Counted from the stretch's first letter, positions 46,346 through 59,205 are shown. The stretch: 64,000 bases of DNA from Megascapheus bottae (GCA_024803745.1 JANJXV010000030.1:2685001-2749000), one strand, 5' to 3'. Notes: a model not told the origin generated them from the sequence alone. A program made the numbers and translations.

Positions 46346-48298
46346 GTCACCGCTGGAGCACAGTGTATAGAAGTGTCCTGGTGGTGAAGTTAGAGCACAT
46401 AGCACTGTATGCTGTTCCTCCACAAGAACCAATGGCATCAATGAGTTCAGCTTTATGTCGATTGCAGCATTAGTCCCACCAGGGAGTTCTATAAATACTG
46501 TTCTAATTAGAGAGTCCTTCATATCTGCAGCTATACGATACTCTGGATCCTTTATTAATTCATGAGGTAGCTCAGGCTGGCTGTGAAGTGACAGCCTAGG
46601 AATGTTTATAAGTCACATGGAATCCAGACCTATACATAATGCACTGTAGCAAAAAGACCTTCTTCCAGCTCTGCCATGGGGACAGTCAAACAATGGGTTT
46701 TAATAGGTATCTTTGGTAGAAAACCATGCAGAGTACAGCTGAAGAAGAATATAATCCATACCCTTCCTTGGTGGAAATTCACAAACTAGCACAATGTAGG
46801 AAAGTTGCTCTTGCCTTTCAAATAATACTAGCCACACTTACACAAAGGGCACATTAAACCCAAGAGCTTTTCTACAGTCAAAAGTGATTGATGCCACTTT
46901 TACAGTGTTCTATGCCCCTGTTTTATTGAATGAGAAAATAGACCAACATCAACCAAAACCACCACCTACAAATCATTTATGGTTTCCCATTTGTTGAGGG
47001 GAAAACAATTTCATTCTAATAAGGGTTGTTTCTCCTCAGAGCACTGAATCTTTTGTCTTTAATTCCTAATTCATAATAAGTTGGAGGATGTTAATTATGC
47101 TCCTTTCCTTCTTCTATAAATATTTCCCTTTTTCGAAAGTACAATGCTTGTTTGTACCATAGAATTCGGATGCCAGGTTGAAATCGCACCCACACATAGA
47201 AACTACCCTCAGACATCCACGCATGCACATATACACGAGCCAGTGTATGGACCGCTCACAGGCACCCATGCATGCACACACATGTGCATGCACATGCAGT
47301 TAACAAGCAGCCACACATCTCCTAGCTTCTGGATGAATAGCTACCAAAGGCCATTATTTTATCCTTCCTAGTTAAACATTGCTCATATAGCTCCTCCATC
47401 CCAAGTTCAAAAAGAAAAAGACCAAAAGGAGAAATTGGGCCCTATAGTGTAACTACTTTGAATAATGAATGAATCACTTCACAGCATGAATACCAGAACA
47501 TGGAAGTATGTTCTGCGGGTGAGGCATGGGAAGAGGGAGGAGGAATTGGGGAGCGGGGGAGAAAATGGTTGTAACCAAAGCACATTAGGAAGAAGGGAAC
47601 TATGTACCTTGAGTGCAGGGTTGAGATGAGGGAAGACAAGGGAAAACAATTGGGAAGGTGACAGCATGGCTCAAGAAGCATACGACTCATACCCACTTAG
47701 GGAACCCCTTGGTACAGCTACTTGGTAGGTAAATATTCCTTTATGAAGAAGAAATGGGAAGTTTCATTCTGAAGCAGTGAGAACACTTTGGTTCTCGCAG
47801 TCATTCTGGTCTGGAGGCCCCCGTCGCTGCCATCACACGTGCTGGCTAGCATGGGACACTGGCTGGCATTGGGGGGCTCCCTTCTGTGAGTTCACCCAGG
47901 CACACCCTGTCTATTGTGAGATTTAGTGTGCGTGCGTTAGAAAGTCCACTCAATCCATTCCAAAGCAAGACGGCTTGGAGGATTCATTCATAGCCCAGCC
48001 TGCGTGCTCTCTTGTGTTGCACTCACCTTAGAACACACACATGGTGATGCCTGAGCAAGTTAAACAGTTGATCTGATGGAAACAAGATAAAGCAAAGCAA
48101 AACAAATGCACATAACTACCAAAAACGCTTTGTCTGTAGTTGCATGTCCATTTTCTAATCCCCCAGTGCCCAGACTGGAGAGTAAGGAAGAAACGTGCAC
48201 AATCAACCAGGGGGGCAGCTTTGCCACATTAGTGCTTTGTATTTCCTGTGGATTGTGTGAACTTGGGACTCGTTACATATTCAAAATCACTGGCTTGC
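46346..48298. other. Unique DNA, no gene recognised
   Basis: Nothing coding was found. 47205-47300 is rich in cacatgca-type dinucleotides. 47480-47600 contains a ggaagagggaggagg purine stretch that might be a sense-strand L1 3'-UTR fragment. Confidence 0.4.
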
Positions 48299-48344
48299 TA
48301 CTGTGTGTATCCATTTCCTGTTACTGTGTGTATCCATTTCCTGT
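48299..48344. repeat. Perfect 23-bp tandem duplication
   Basis: tactgtgtgtatccatttcctgt occurs at 48299-48321 and again directly at 48322-48344. Confidence 0.97.
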
Positions 48345-48730
48345 TGTTAGAACTAAGTACAAGTGTCTGAGTACTTTATTTGTAATGAGGTTTATTTTGC
48401 TTGCCATTTTGGGGGTGGGAAGCCCAAGGTCAATGCCTCTCCTGAAGACACCTGGCAGACCATGCTGTCTTGGGTGCATGTGACAAGTGGGTATATGAAA
48501 TAATGAGCCAGGGAGCCAGAGAACAAGCAAAGCTCAGTTTTGTTTTCTTCTAATAAGATTCTGTCAGAAGAAGTCACTCTACCATCATTGGTTCTGTCTC
48601 AAGGTGGGGCCCCATGGCATGAAGCCTCTCATGAATCCCTCATCTAAGATTTCTCTGCCTCTGCCACACCACACTGGGGTCCAAGCTCTGGCATAGGAGT
48701 CCTTGGAACAACCAGTCCCATCCAAACCAT
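48323..48730 (+). mobile_element. Possible ancient MaLR/MER-type repeat
   Basis: The sequence gtatccatttcctgttgttagaactaag, then tgaggtttattttgcttgccattttggggg, and later ggttctgtctcaaggtggggccccatgg, catgaatccctcatctaag and cagtcccatccaaaccatagtag, follows the order of an ancient mammalian interspersed repeat. That repeat starts with 'ccatttcctgttgctg' and ends with 'cagaccatagca'. I cannot name the subfamily. Confidence 0.45.
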
Positions 48731-48734
48731 AGTA

Positions 48735-51700
48735 GTGATGCAAAAACAAAACCACGGGGAAACAATGAAACCTGTAACAATGACGATCACACGTGACTGC
48801 GGTCAAGAATCTGGAGGAAATGACAGCTCAGCTGCTCTTAACAGGAATGCTAACCAGAATCCCCAGTTCAGAACTTCCTTACAAAAATAGGCGTTCACCA
48901 TTGCAACTCTTCAGCTAAACTTCTTGTTATTTGTGTATGGCCAGGGAAACTGGTCTCTTTCATAGACTTGCATAGATTGCATAACTTCCTGTAGTGAAAT
49001 GAATGGTGTGCAAATATGTAAGCAAAGATTACATAAGAAATTTTGAGGGCAGACTGGCCACATAGTAAAATGGGATCTTGTGTTGGCTCCAGCTCAAACG
49101 AACAGTACATTAACACCAAACTCTGTAACCAAAAGTTGCTCTAACAAAGCATCCCAGAGCTCCACTGTGCTAATTCCCAGGCCTGTCTTTTCTGAAAAAA
49201 GTGAGAGTGGAGCATCCAGAGGTGAATTTCTCTCAAAGACACTCAATGATTAGTAATTAAGTTAAAAGAGTGGTTAGTGGTGGTGAACACAATGGTTAAC
49301 AATTTAATAAATACAGCAACTGGCAGTCTTCTGATAAAGGTATCTCCTACGTATATATTATGCAGTGATCTCTTGCCCTTCAAGAGAAGAAAAGCAAGTT
49401 CCAAAAGAAAAAACTAGTTCCTCAGTAGATTCCCATGGCACTCATGCCGTGGGCATTGCTTCAAGCAGTACAATTGCTCACAAAGCACAAGTAGGTTTAA
49501 TGATTGCTCCTCTCTGGCACTGGAGATGGGAGTTTTCACATTTTTCCCCAAGTGTTTTCTACTTTATAGAAGAACATAGTCAGTTAAATGTTGACATTTA
49601 TTTTCAACTGCCCTCTCAGTAGGCCAGACCTCAGCCTCTGTAGCTTCCACTGGACATTTCCTGCAGGGGAATAGTCCTTCCATGAAGTCAACAGACTATG
49701 CCTGCACTTAGAAAAGCAGCTTTCCTTGTCTGTTGCTTCTCGCAGCCTGAAATCAAGCCAAGTCCACAAATGATAGTCTCACCAAAGGCCTTAAACAATA
49801 CTTGCTCTGCATATAATTAAAAGTGTACAGATTGGTGGACACAGACATATTTTGAAATATAACAATGGTAACTGGAAGTCACGTGCATTGCACCTGTTTT
49901 ATTAGCCATCTCCCAGCATGGATGGAATAGCCTTCAATGAAGTCACATATTGGTTTTTGAAAGTAGGATTCATTAGAGAGGGTCAGTTCCTTAGGGTTCC
50001 AGCTCTGCCAGGAGCACTGCCCGACAGAGTCACACATCTCTGTGAACAATCCTGAATGTCACCAAGCAATGCTTTGTCAGATGGCAGCACCAGCTCCCGC
50101 CTCAATCTCCCCCTGCACGTGCAATGACATTTTGAAGTTCCATTCAGAGTGTTCATTCAACGTGGAGGCAGACCTGCCTTGGTTTTATGGTCAGGGAGGC
50201 AAATGTGTGTTCATATGTGAAGAAGGGAAGTGTTAGGGGGCACAAGAGGCCAGCGAAGAGGAAATTCAGATCAGCTACTTTCTTCATCCTCCAGCAAATC
50301 AGTAGAGCATGTGTTCTTTAATTGTCCTTGTAAGTGGTTGTCAATGGTGAAAAAAAACCCCGGAGATTTGTATTTTAATGTAGAATCACGAAGTCAGTGT
50401 CAAAACTAATTCAGGGCAATAGTTTTCTCCCCTAATTGGTAGTTACATAACAGTATTTACTTGGACCTATTGGTGTAGGCAGAGATCATCTGCTAGTGTA
50501 AAAACAGGCCATTTTCTAGTTTTCATCTTCTAGGGATGTTTTCCTCATGATTTGGAAGCAGAAGAACTAATTTGCCATGGGACTCACTGGATGAAGCTAT
50601 TCCCAGAAGTGTCCTGGGTTCTTGGTTTAGGGGATCATGTGAATGGAGTTTCTAATGTGTTTCTAATAGGAAGCTCACATTATGTAATCTTCTTGTCTAT
50701 CGGAATTTAAAACATAAAATGGCATAGTGAAAGGAAACTCATTATGAGAACGAAGCCGCTGAACCATCGGCAAGTACATTGTGAGTCATTTAATGTAAAG
50801 TGATGGAAAAATAAACAAATAGAGAAGAGGGTTAGGTTATTTGACTGTTTATGAAACTATGAAATTCTCATTTGGGAACGACAACCCACAAGAGTGGAGG
50901 GGCCCACACAGCCTGTCTCACTGAGGCCTGCAGAGCGGTGACTGAGGGGATCTTACCTGCCCTGGAACGGGACCCCCAGGTACTGCTTAAAGCATACCAT
51001 CATTTCCATTTTACTTTGCTTTACTTACTCGAGAACCAAGTAGGAACATTTTTCTTTCTTCCCTTCACAAAATGCACATAAAATAATCTTTGTTTCCCTA
51101 TGATTTTTGTTTATTCATTCTCAATTCTTCCCTACTCTCCCTTTTGCAGTCAAGATCCACATTCTTCTGGAAGTAAGCTCTTTAGTATTTCCACACATTT
51201 TCCAGTGCATTTTTCTCTTCTTTAAATATGTGAACATTTCATGAACATCAATGTTCTGCATGATATATTCCATTCCACTTTAATATTTTAGTTTTCTAGG
51301 CTTAAGTATTTGAGCTTTTTCTTACCTTCTCCCTAAATTCTATTCCTTGTTTTCTTTTGTGATGAAGGAAAGTAAACTTTTCTCATTTGCACATTTAATA
51401 ATTGATTAAATTCTATTTTGAACTAAAGCCCTTGGGGAGGGGGGTGGTTCAACTTAACACTATACGTTTAGTCACAACTAACTCTAGAAAAATAGAAATT
51501 TGGTATCATGGAGGGATTCAAGGAGGCACAATGGGACATACTGTCCCAGTCTAATCAAGAACTGCAATGACAACATGATCTGACAGTCTCAGCTTGCTTG
51601 TTCCCTAAGGTCAGGGCAAATCTGAATCCTTCTCATTCATTTCTCTTACACAGTTGGCTAGCACATAAATAACTCTGTTTTTCTTTTCCTCATTAAATCC

Positions 51701-53160
51701 CTATATTTAATTATCACTAGTTATTTTTTTTAATGTTAAGGGTACTAAAGACTGTACTCACTGTAGATGTTTTACTGAAATGACCCAGACAATTTCAAGC
51801 TATACTTATGCCCGTTGTCTGTGGACAAGAGGATGGTAAATATGGTACTTGAAATTCCAATCATACACACCAAAAGGTTCTTTGAAAATATGCTCATCTC
51901 CATATTGACTAGACTGCATTAACACACTTATCTTATTCCAGTTACCTGCCTGGCATTTAATCTGCAGTGCTTATTATTCACCATGAACTTGCCACCTGTA
52001 GTCAAATAATGCTAATAACTTGGTGTCTTTACCTTTATGCCTAACTTTAGTCTCTACTTATTTCTGCTAAAATAGAAAAAAATCTTAATCTCACATCAAA
52101 ATTCTCTTCACCATGTGCTCAGGTCCACATCCATGGTTGACCTTTGCTTCCCTTGGACAAATCCATCATGGCTTTCCACTGCACTGTGGATCTAGAACTT
52201 TCTATTGTGATCACTATCATTCTTTTTTCATCTAGTTTGCATTCACTACCAATTCTTCTGAGTACATTTGTTTCAATCCTATGGTGTCTTTCAGTCATGT
52301 TAATCTGTGATGCTTTAAATGCATGATCTGGAAGCAGTTATTATTTTTTATTAAGATGATTTTAATTATTAGATTTTCTAAACCCAGTGCTGCCAAAGTA
52401 CAGAAAGGTTACTAGAGCTAAGAGTAGTGATAAATGAAAGGAAATCCTTTGTTCATGAAAGAAAAGCGATAATAACCTATACAGAATACTTTATGTAGTC
52501 CTTGGAATTAAAACTTATAGGTACAATTGGTCTATAAGAGTAACCTGTTGGCCTGTATTTCCTAAGGCACTAAAAAGTTAATATAGTAGGCATACAAATG
52601 CTTATGTTTAAAATACTGCTTTTATCTATCTCACACTAAATAGACATTATAAAGAATCTGTAGAGGTGATGTCACGAAACAGATTGGAAACTGAAATGAA
52701 GCCAAAAGGAAGTTATTTACAGAAAAAATAAACACAGATTAACATTTCTCCTTTATCATATTTCGTAGTCAATCGCATAATTTTGTGCTCTCTGATTACC
52801 TTCCTACATTAATTTGGGGATTTAGAAACTAAAAAACAATCACATAAGTTTTGTGAGGATTAAATGAATAGAACCATGGGAAATTGGTTTGCACAATTAA
52901 GACCATATGAATGTATTGGTATCATATATTTATATTTTTAATAAAGAATGCTTTGTATGTTTATCTTACCCTGTTACCATCATATATGTGTGGAAAGATG
53001 TAATGGTCTTCTACAATGATCTATGAAAGAGAAATAAATGCTCATTACAGTAGTTGTCTGGGTCTGCTACTCCTCTGTCTTTTCATCTATTTATGTATTC
53101 ACTCATGGGAATAATGATGTTGGTCAGACTTCACTGAGCACTTGGGATTTGCGAAGTGAG
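48735..53160. other. Unique AT-rich DNA, no gene recognised
   Basis: No exon supported. A possible MIR-like scrap lies at 52845-52900 (ttttgtgaggattaaatgaa). The rest is AT-rich and featureless to my reading. Confidence 0.4.
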
Positions 53161-53183
53161 TGGTGATAAAAATTTAGCAAATA

Positions 53184-53381
53184 GGGGCCGGGAGTTTGGC
53201 TTAGTGGTTAAAGTGCTTGCCTAGCATGCATGAAGACCTGGGTTCGATTCCTGGGTACCACATATAGAAAAAAGCCGGAAGTGGTGCTGAGGTTCAAGTG
53301 GTAGAGCTCTAGCCTTGAGAAAGTCCAAGGACAGTGCTCAGGCTCTGAGCTCAAGCCCAGGACAGGCAAAAAAAAAATTTA
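53184..53381 (+). mobile_element. Young dimeric tRNA/ID-type SINE with perfect target-site duplication
   Basis: Full-length from ggggccgggagtttggc to caagcccaggacaggc plus an A tail. The perfect 16-bp duplication aaaaatttagcaaata lies at 53168-53183 and 53373-53388. Confidence 0.95.
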
Positions 53382-53388
53382 GCAAATA

Positions 53389-54988
53389 CAGTTTTCTCTA
53401 TTGGATGCAAAACCTCGTCATGGACGAGTGTGGTAGCACAAGGGGCAGCGCCCTCTGGCTGTTAGGAATGAATCACCAATGGAGGCGGACTGAGTGGCAC
53501 AGACAGGGCAGGCCAGAAAGGTTCCAGACAGGATCAGTATATAGAAGACAGAAACTGGTCTAGGTATTTCAGCCCAGAAAGGAGTTAACACACAGACTAT
53601 GGGCTTGTACGAGGCTGGACCTGGGCGTGTTGTAGGCCATGTCACCAGGAATGGTGACTCTAACTTCATAATTCTTTTCTTTTTTCATTTTTTTTCTTTT
53701 AGTATTCTAAAATTTCGTAGTCTCAATCAAGCAAATCTATTTAAGTATGATAAAATCGTATGACTACATCTCATCCCTCTTCTGGGATCTCAGCCTCGTT
53801 TGCCAGTGATATCAACTACCAGTGGCAGGTGACTATTTCAGTCAGACGTGAGGTCTGTACCTCTGCTTACTGGGCGTGGCAATGCTTAAATCGTGGCTCG
53901 TTGATATTTCTCCATCTTAGAGGCATTCCTTTCTCTGACCGAGTCATGCTATCTATTTCTAATTATGCCTGCTTATGGCTGTTTAGTGGAAGAAAACATA
54001 GATTAATTTTAATGAAGTCATCTGCGTATGGTGAGGGAGCGGCTCTGGATATTACGGAGGAGGAAATTATTCAAATGAATGTGGACAGTTAGTGAGTTTG
54101 AATAAGTGATCTTATCTCCGCCGAGGCATTTACAAATCCCCAAGAAGTTGGTGGAAATTTTGAAGCTCATAAGTTTCTTGAAGTCATTTAAAATCATTTT
54201 TTGAAATTAAATTTTGTTTACATAACTAAGAAAGCTTGGCCAGGTCACAGACATCTCTCATTCACTGAAATTCAATTAGTGCTCTGAAATGACAGACAAG
54301 CTAATGAATTCTCCAGACTTGTGACCTGGAATCGAAGGATGAGCAGCCACTCTTTTCCTACCCTCACCGCTCCTTTGCAACTCCATCCCTAAACCATAAG
54401 CAACAGCATATTTTATCAGTTAAACATAGCCATGCTTTATTTTTTTCATCCAGAGACTTTTTAAAAAGAAAGAGACTTTACCAAAAGAGAAAAAGAGCCT
54501 TTCTTATAAAATGAAAATTTAATAAAAGAAGTATACTGGAAATAGTGGTGATTGTTTAAATTAATTCCTCAGGATAGTGTGTGTCTCGAACCTTCATCCG
54601 AAGTGAACCTTCTCCTTATGCACTAGAAATGGACCCGCTTGAATGACCACACTGGGAATGTAGATAAGGGATAAACTAATATTGATTGGTTCTTTTCAAG
54701 ATTGTTGTCAGATATAATGACATTTGGAGCCCCAGACCACAAAATCATGTTTTGTTCTGTTATGGTTAAAGGTACAAGGCTACCCATGGCAGCTTAGTTA
54801 TCTTTCAAATTATTCATAAGAATGAAGTGTGGTATACATACAGTTGGCTGGCCAGTCATAGATAAAATAAATCCCTTAGAAAATTAAAATAAGGAACTAT
54901 TTCTGAGGGTTGAAGTATTTAAGTACAGATGTGCAATTAAACAGGTGAACTGAGAGCAAATCACAGTTCTCCACAGCCTTAATAGATG
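53389..54988. other. Unique DNA, no gene recognised
   Basis: A stretch at about 53790-54120 has balanced base composition, no repeat signature and an open plus-strand frame of 110 codons (53760-54092). No domain is recognised and the start context is unremarkable, so I do not call it a gene. Confidence 0.4.
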
Positions 54989-55011
54989 CTCCTGTAAAAA
55001 ATTTAATCCTG

Positions 55012-55208
55012 GGGCTGTGGATTCATGGTAGAGTGCTCACCTGGCATGCATGAAGCCCTGGATAAGGTTGCTCAGTATCACATAAACAGTTTTGAAAAAG
55101 CCCTAAGTGGCGCTGTGGTTCTAGTGATAGAGTACTAGCCTTGAGCAAAAGAAGTTCAGGGACAGTGCCCAGACCATGAATTCAAGCCCCACAGGACTGA
55201 CAAAAAAA
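55012..55208 (+). mobile_element. Older dimeric tRNA/ID-type SINE
   Basis: ggggctgtggattcatggtagagtgctcacctggcatgcatgaagccctgg, then ctaagtggcgctgtggttctagtgatagag, then ccttgagcaaaagaagttcaggg, ending caagccccacaggactgac plus an A tail. Imperfect flanks aaaatttaatcct (5') and aaaaatttatccc (3') suggest a target-site duplication. The right half has the 'gagcaaaagaag' form rather than the 'gagaaagtccaag' of the young copies, so it represents an older subfamily. Confidence 0.85.
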
Positions 55209-55209
55209 T

Positions 55210-56205
55210 TTATCCCTATCCTCTTAATATTGCATTGAGCCTGAAACGTGCCAACCAGTGTGGGGAAGAGATTTCATTCTCGATTGCTTGATTTTTATTT
55301 TTTTACTTGTAATAATCTGGCACATCTATGTAATTGATGGAAATGACATAATTTTGACAATTTATTTGTTAAATGAATGAATCTAGTGTACTTTAGGAAT
55401 AATTCAAATGTCCAGATATGTATATGTAAAATCACTTTTATTTCATTATAGCAATAAGTAGATGAAACTTTGCAAGAATTAACCTCATTTGTCAATAGTC
55501 TTGACAACCTAATAGGAACCTGAAAAGAAGTACTTATTGTGTACGATAATTTGTTCATGTTGTGAGAATGCATGCAATTTATTATTGTACTGAAAGAGGC
55601 AGTATCACATAGAATTTATTACTGAACTGTAAGAGGTTCTCAGAGTTTGGATAAAGCAACTATACAAGGATAGATTCAAAGTGGTCGATGACTTCAATAT
55701 AATAAATTGCTAACATCTAAACAGTCATGTCCTAACCAGCTATTTTTTAAAAACATACTACTCTTGTACAGAATTGATTGAAAACACTTTCATTCTAAAT
55801 GGTATGTGCCATCTAAAGTTCTAATTAAAAAATAAACTCAAGTACATGTGGAAAGAAATCTTTTTTATTCTGTTATAAAATAGGGTATAATGCACTAATT
55901 ATCTACCTACTCTAGTCTTAGTCTATCCTTCTCTGTTAATTATTATATTAAAATGAACAAACATAGTATATTGAAACATATATCCTAAGAATTTTTTTAA
56001 ATCTCAGCTTGTTGATAACATGGGTCACACCTATAAATATTTAAACCAGAAGAATATTCAGAGACCGAAATTTTCCACCATTTCCTAACCAAAATTTCTC
56101 TCACAGAAGCTATGGAACACATCTTCTTATTCAGCTGAGATGGTTTGAGAGGCTGACTGTTTAAAGAATAGAATGTAGATATTTGAATTCATGAGTGAGG
56201 TGGGG
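55210..56205. other. AT-rich DNA, no gene recognised
   Basis: No coding region or repeat could be assigned. Confidence 0.4.
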
Positions 56206-56209
56206 TTTT

Positions 56210-56370
56210 TTCAATGCTGGCTGTTTTGGGTTTTTTTTTGTCAGTTGTGGGGTTTTCTGGTGGTTAATAAGAGACTTTCCTGCCTGGGATGGTTTTGAAC
56301 CACAATCCTCAGATCTCAGCCTCCTGAGTAGCTGGGATTACAGGCGCGAACCACTGTGCCTGGGTATGTT
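56210..56370 (-). mobile_element. B1-like/composite SINE, antisense
   Basis: ttctggtggttaataagagactttcctgcctgggatggttttgaaccacaatcctcagatctcagcctcctgagtagctgggattacaggcgcgaaccactgtgcctgg is a well-preserved reverse complement of the 7SL-derived arm. The ID-like arm is only a remnant. Confidence 0.85.
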
Positions 56371-56554
56371 GTTATTTTTTTTGAACTAGTTACTAATGTA
56401 TTTCTGGTTCTCTAATGTCAAAGCTCCAATTCAGAGGTGCTTTTACTGTGTAAGCTTTCTTTCAAGTTTAGGTAAATACCATAAAAATCCTTTGAAGATA
56501 CTATAGTTATGCTCCATTGAGTTCTGTCTTAATCAAATATACTTTTTAAGTGTT

Positions 56555-56700
56555 CCAATTTTTTAATTATCTTGAGGTAGTTGGACCAAGGAGTTACCTT
56601 TTAACAAAGCAGCTTATAAATACAGTATTTTGATCAACCTCACCCATGTCAACATTCTTCCCCATTCCTCTCACCCCTTCCATTACTCTTCTTGATTTTG
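56555..56700 (-). mobile_element. L1 3'-UTR-like fragment, antisense
   Basis: ttatcttgaggtagttggaccaaggagttacc, gcttataaatacagtattttgatcaacctcaccc, then cccattcctctcacccc. It is a diverged copy of the family at 24493. Confidence 0.5.
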
Positions 56701-57139
56701 TAGGACACACAAATCTTGTAAAGAATAGATAAAGCAAAGGCTTCATCGGTCTCCTCAGGTGGCTTTGATTGCAGCTGCTAATTTACCCCAGGCATGGGTG
56801 CTGCCTTGAGAGTTTTCTTTCTAACATTGGAAGGTATCCTTGATATATGAGAGGGTAGTTAATACAATCCACATCTTTCTAGAGGGAAATAAAAATGAAA
56901 TTTTAACATTAGAGAAAAATTAGGTTTTTTTTTTATTACATTTAGGTCTTGTTGCATATTTACTGTTATTGAATTCAGGTTGCTTATTGTGATCTGCCTT
57001 CTAGGCAGATTCGCAAATAGTTTCCAAACACCATTCGTTGTGCAAATACTGACATGATCTAAAGTATTTCCTTCCTTGCCTTGCTGTAGGCTTCTTGAAT
57101 CATCTCTATAAAAATCTATATAAAATCAACTATCATAAG

Positions 57140-57285
57140 AAAGCCCCACTTCTTTTTTCTTCTTTCTTTCTTTCTCTTTCTATCTTTAAGTTGTTCAGAG
57201 GATTTGCCCTTGGGCACAGCAGTTTATGAATACAGTGCATCTTGGTTAAGTAGGTTGTGATAAAGGTAAGAAAGAATCTGAATTG
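57140..57285 (-). mobile_element. CT-rich tract plus L1 3'-UTR-like fragment, antisense
   Basis: A (TTTC)n tract leads into tctttaagttgttcagaggatttgcccttgggc, agcagtttatgaatacagtgcatcttgg. The latter matches the dispersed 3'-UTR family. Confidence 0.5.
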
Positions 57286-57769
57286 TAAGATAGCTTCAGA
57301 GCGATCTGAGAGTGCCATTCACTGCCTAGGTGGTAAAATGCACCACAGAATAGCACGGAACCACAAGATCTCTACGCTAAGAGTGGGATTTTCCATGATT
57401 ACCAAGAAATGCAGATACTTTCCAGACCATAAGTTCATAGCTAATGCAGTTGCAGAATTGTTTTTACAGTGGGCCTGTCTCCACAAGCATCGCTACAGAA
57501 AGTTTCAGGGGACAAGAGACCACTAGGAAACACAGTGTCTATCTTCCCTGCCACCTCCTCTCCGAGGTACTGACCCGCGGGAAAGGCAGTATGGGAGGGA
57601 GAGAGAACGGGAAAGCATTGTGGATGGTACAATGGAATGAAATTCAGCTGGAATGGGTTCATGGGACGCTGCCTTGGTGCGGAAAACCCAGCCCCATTGC
57701 TGAGCTGGGGAGGGAAAATCATTTCCATGGTACACAGCTGAGGCTGAAATAAATTACTGGCCCAGGGCT
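57286..57769. other. Unique DNA, no gene recognised
   Basis: Two overlapping antiparallel frames of about 100 codons are present, neither with a recognisable product. Confidence 0.4.
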
Positions 57770-57784
57770 ACAACTTTTTTTTTT

Positions 57785-57974
57785 GGCCAGTTGTAAGGCT
57801 TGAACTCAGGGCCTGAGCACTGTCCTGGGACTTTTTTTTCTCAAGGCTAGAGCTCTACCCTTTGAGCCACAGCACCACTTCCAGCTTTTTTCTATGTATG
57901 TGGTACCGAGAAATCGAACCCGGGTCTTCGTGCATGCTAGGCAAGCACTCTACCACTAGGCCACACTCCTGGCT
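57785..57974 (-). mobile_element. Young dimeric tRNA/ID-type SINE, antisense
   Basis: The plus strand reads from a T run through ggcttgaactcagggcctgagc, tctcaaggctagagctctaccctttgagccacagcaccacttcc and ggtaccgagaaatcgaacccgggtc to ctaggcaagcactctaccactaggcc. This is the complete reverse complement of the young SINE. The flanks acaact plus a T run at 57770 and again at 57978 form the target-site duplication. Confidence 0.93.
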
Positions 57975-58205
57975 GAAACAACTTTTTTTTTTATTATTGG
58001 ATTCATGTTTTGCTGTTGCAGAACATGAGCCTTAACTTGCAGTTATAGTAGGATTAGCCGAACATCTACTGTTTGTTTTGCTTCAGTTGCACAGAGAAGA
58101 TTTGTTTTTCTACATGAATTCATTACAGTCTAGAAAGAATGACAGTGCCAAATGAGACTGAATGGTTGTTTTATGTCTGATACATACCTATAATGTAGCA
58201 GACAA

Positions 58206-58376
58206 GGTAGTTTGTGTGTGTGTATGTATATATATATATATATATACACACATACATATATTAGGTATGCATACACACATTCTACATCATATATACATTC
58301 TACACATTGTATTCACATTATATACATTATATAATCATATGCATGTATGTATATGTGTATGTGCATGTGTGTGCTG
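58206..58376. repeat. TG/TA/CA-rich microsatellite
   Basis: (TG)n, then (TA)n to about 58245, then cacatacatat-type sequence and a second tgtgtatgtg-rich stretch. Confidence 0.9.
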
Positions 58377-58506
58377 ATATTTCTACATACTAAGCATTTA
58401 GTAGCATCATTTCAGAGTACTTGTTCTGCTTTCTGTTATAAATAAGTGGTAGGGGATAAACCCCTAAGGCTTTTCTTTCTTTTTCTCTTACTGTTAATGT
58501 TGTTGT

Positions 58507-58722
58507 TGTGCTAGTCCTGTGCTTGAACTCAAGTCCCTGCGATCTTTTGCTAAAGGACTGTGCTGTACCTCTTGAGCTGCACCTCCAGGTCTGGCTTTTT
58601 GTTGGTTAATTGAAGATAAGAGTCTCAAGGACTTTCCTGTCCCAGGCTGACTTTGAATTGCAATCTTCAGATCTCAGCCTCCTGATTAGCTAGGATTACA
58701 GAGTTGAGACCTGGGCAATGAG
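58507..58722 (-). mobile_element. Composite SINE, antisense
   Basis: gcttgaactcaagtccctgc, acctcttgagctgcacctccagg, gttggttaattgaagataagagtctcaag, and cttcagatctcagcctcctgattagctaggattacagag. It is moderately diverged with both arms present. Confidence 0.82.
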
Positions 58723-58749
58723 CTATTATTTTATAGTCTAATTATATTT

Positions 58750-59205
58750 CCAGGATGTTTAATTATATTTCCATTTTTCTTGGCATACATTTGCTATAAA
58801 AAGGGGCTTCCTTGGGATATTTCCATATATGCATTCAGTGACTCCAATTCAAATTGCATCCTCTACTACTCTTCTCCCATTGTCCTTCCATACTTCTTAA
58901 AACTTTTGCAACAGGTTGCCTTGTTTCTTCTTCACACACTGATAAAGGACTCTGCTCATCTTCTCTCTACTATATTCCCTCCCTTTACCCTCCCGCCTAG
59001 ACCCACCCCCAAACAGGACTTCTTTTTGCATTTTGACCATGCATCTATAAGGACTTTAATCCACACAGAGGAGAGAAACTGTGATTGACTTTTTTCAGTT
59101 TGGCTTGACAGATAACATAATCTTCTTCTTTATGGGTGAATGATTCTCCATTGTGTATCTGTGAAATCCTTTTGTTCTTTTGTCAATGCAAGCTCAGCAC
59201 ATGAT
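58750..59205 (-). mobile_element. Old L1 3' region, antisense
   Basis: ttccttgggatatttccatatatgc, a pyrimidine-rich centre, then cttttttcagtttggcttgacagataacataatcttc and tatgggtgaatgattctccattgtgtatctgtg. This resembles the reversed L1 3'-UTR order (…tctggcttacttcactcaacataatg…tggctgaataaaattccattgtgtat…). Confidence 0.55.

Noticed and set aside
48235..48345. Repeated tgtgtatccatttcctg considered as an inverted repeat
   Set aside because: The copies are in the same orientation and directly adjacent, so it is a tandem duplication, recorded as such.
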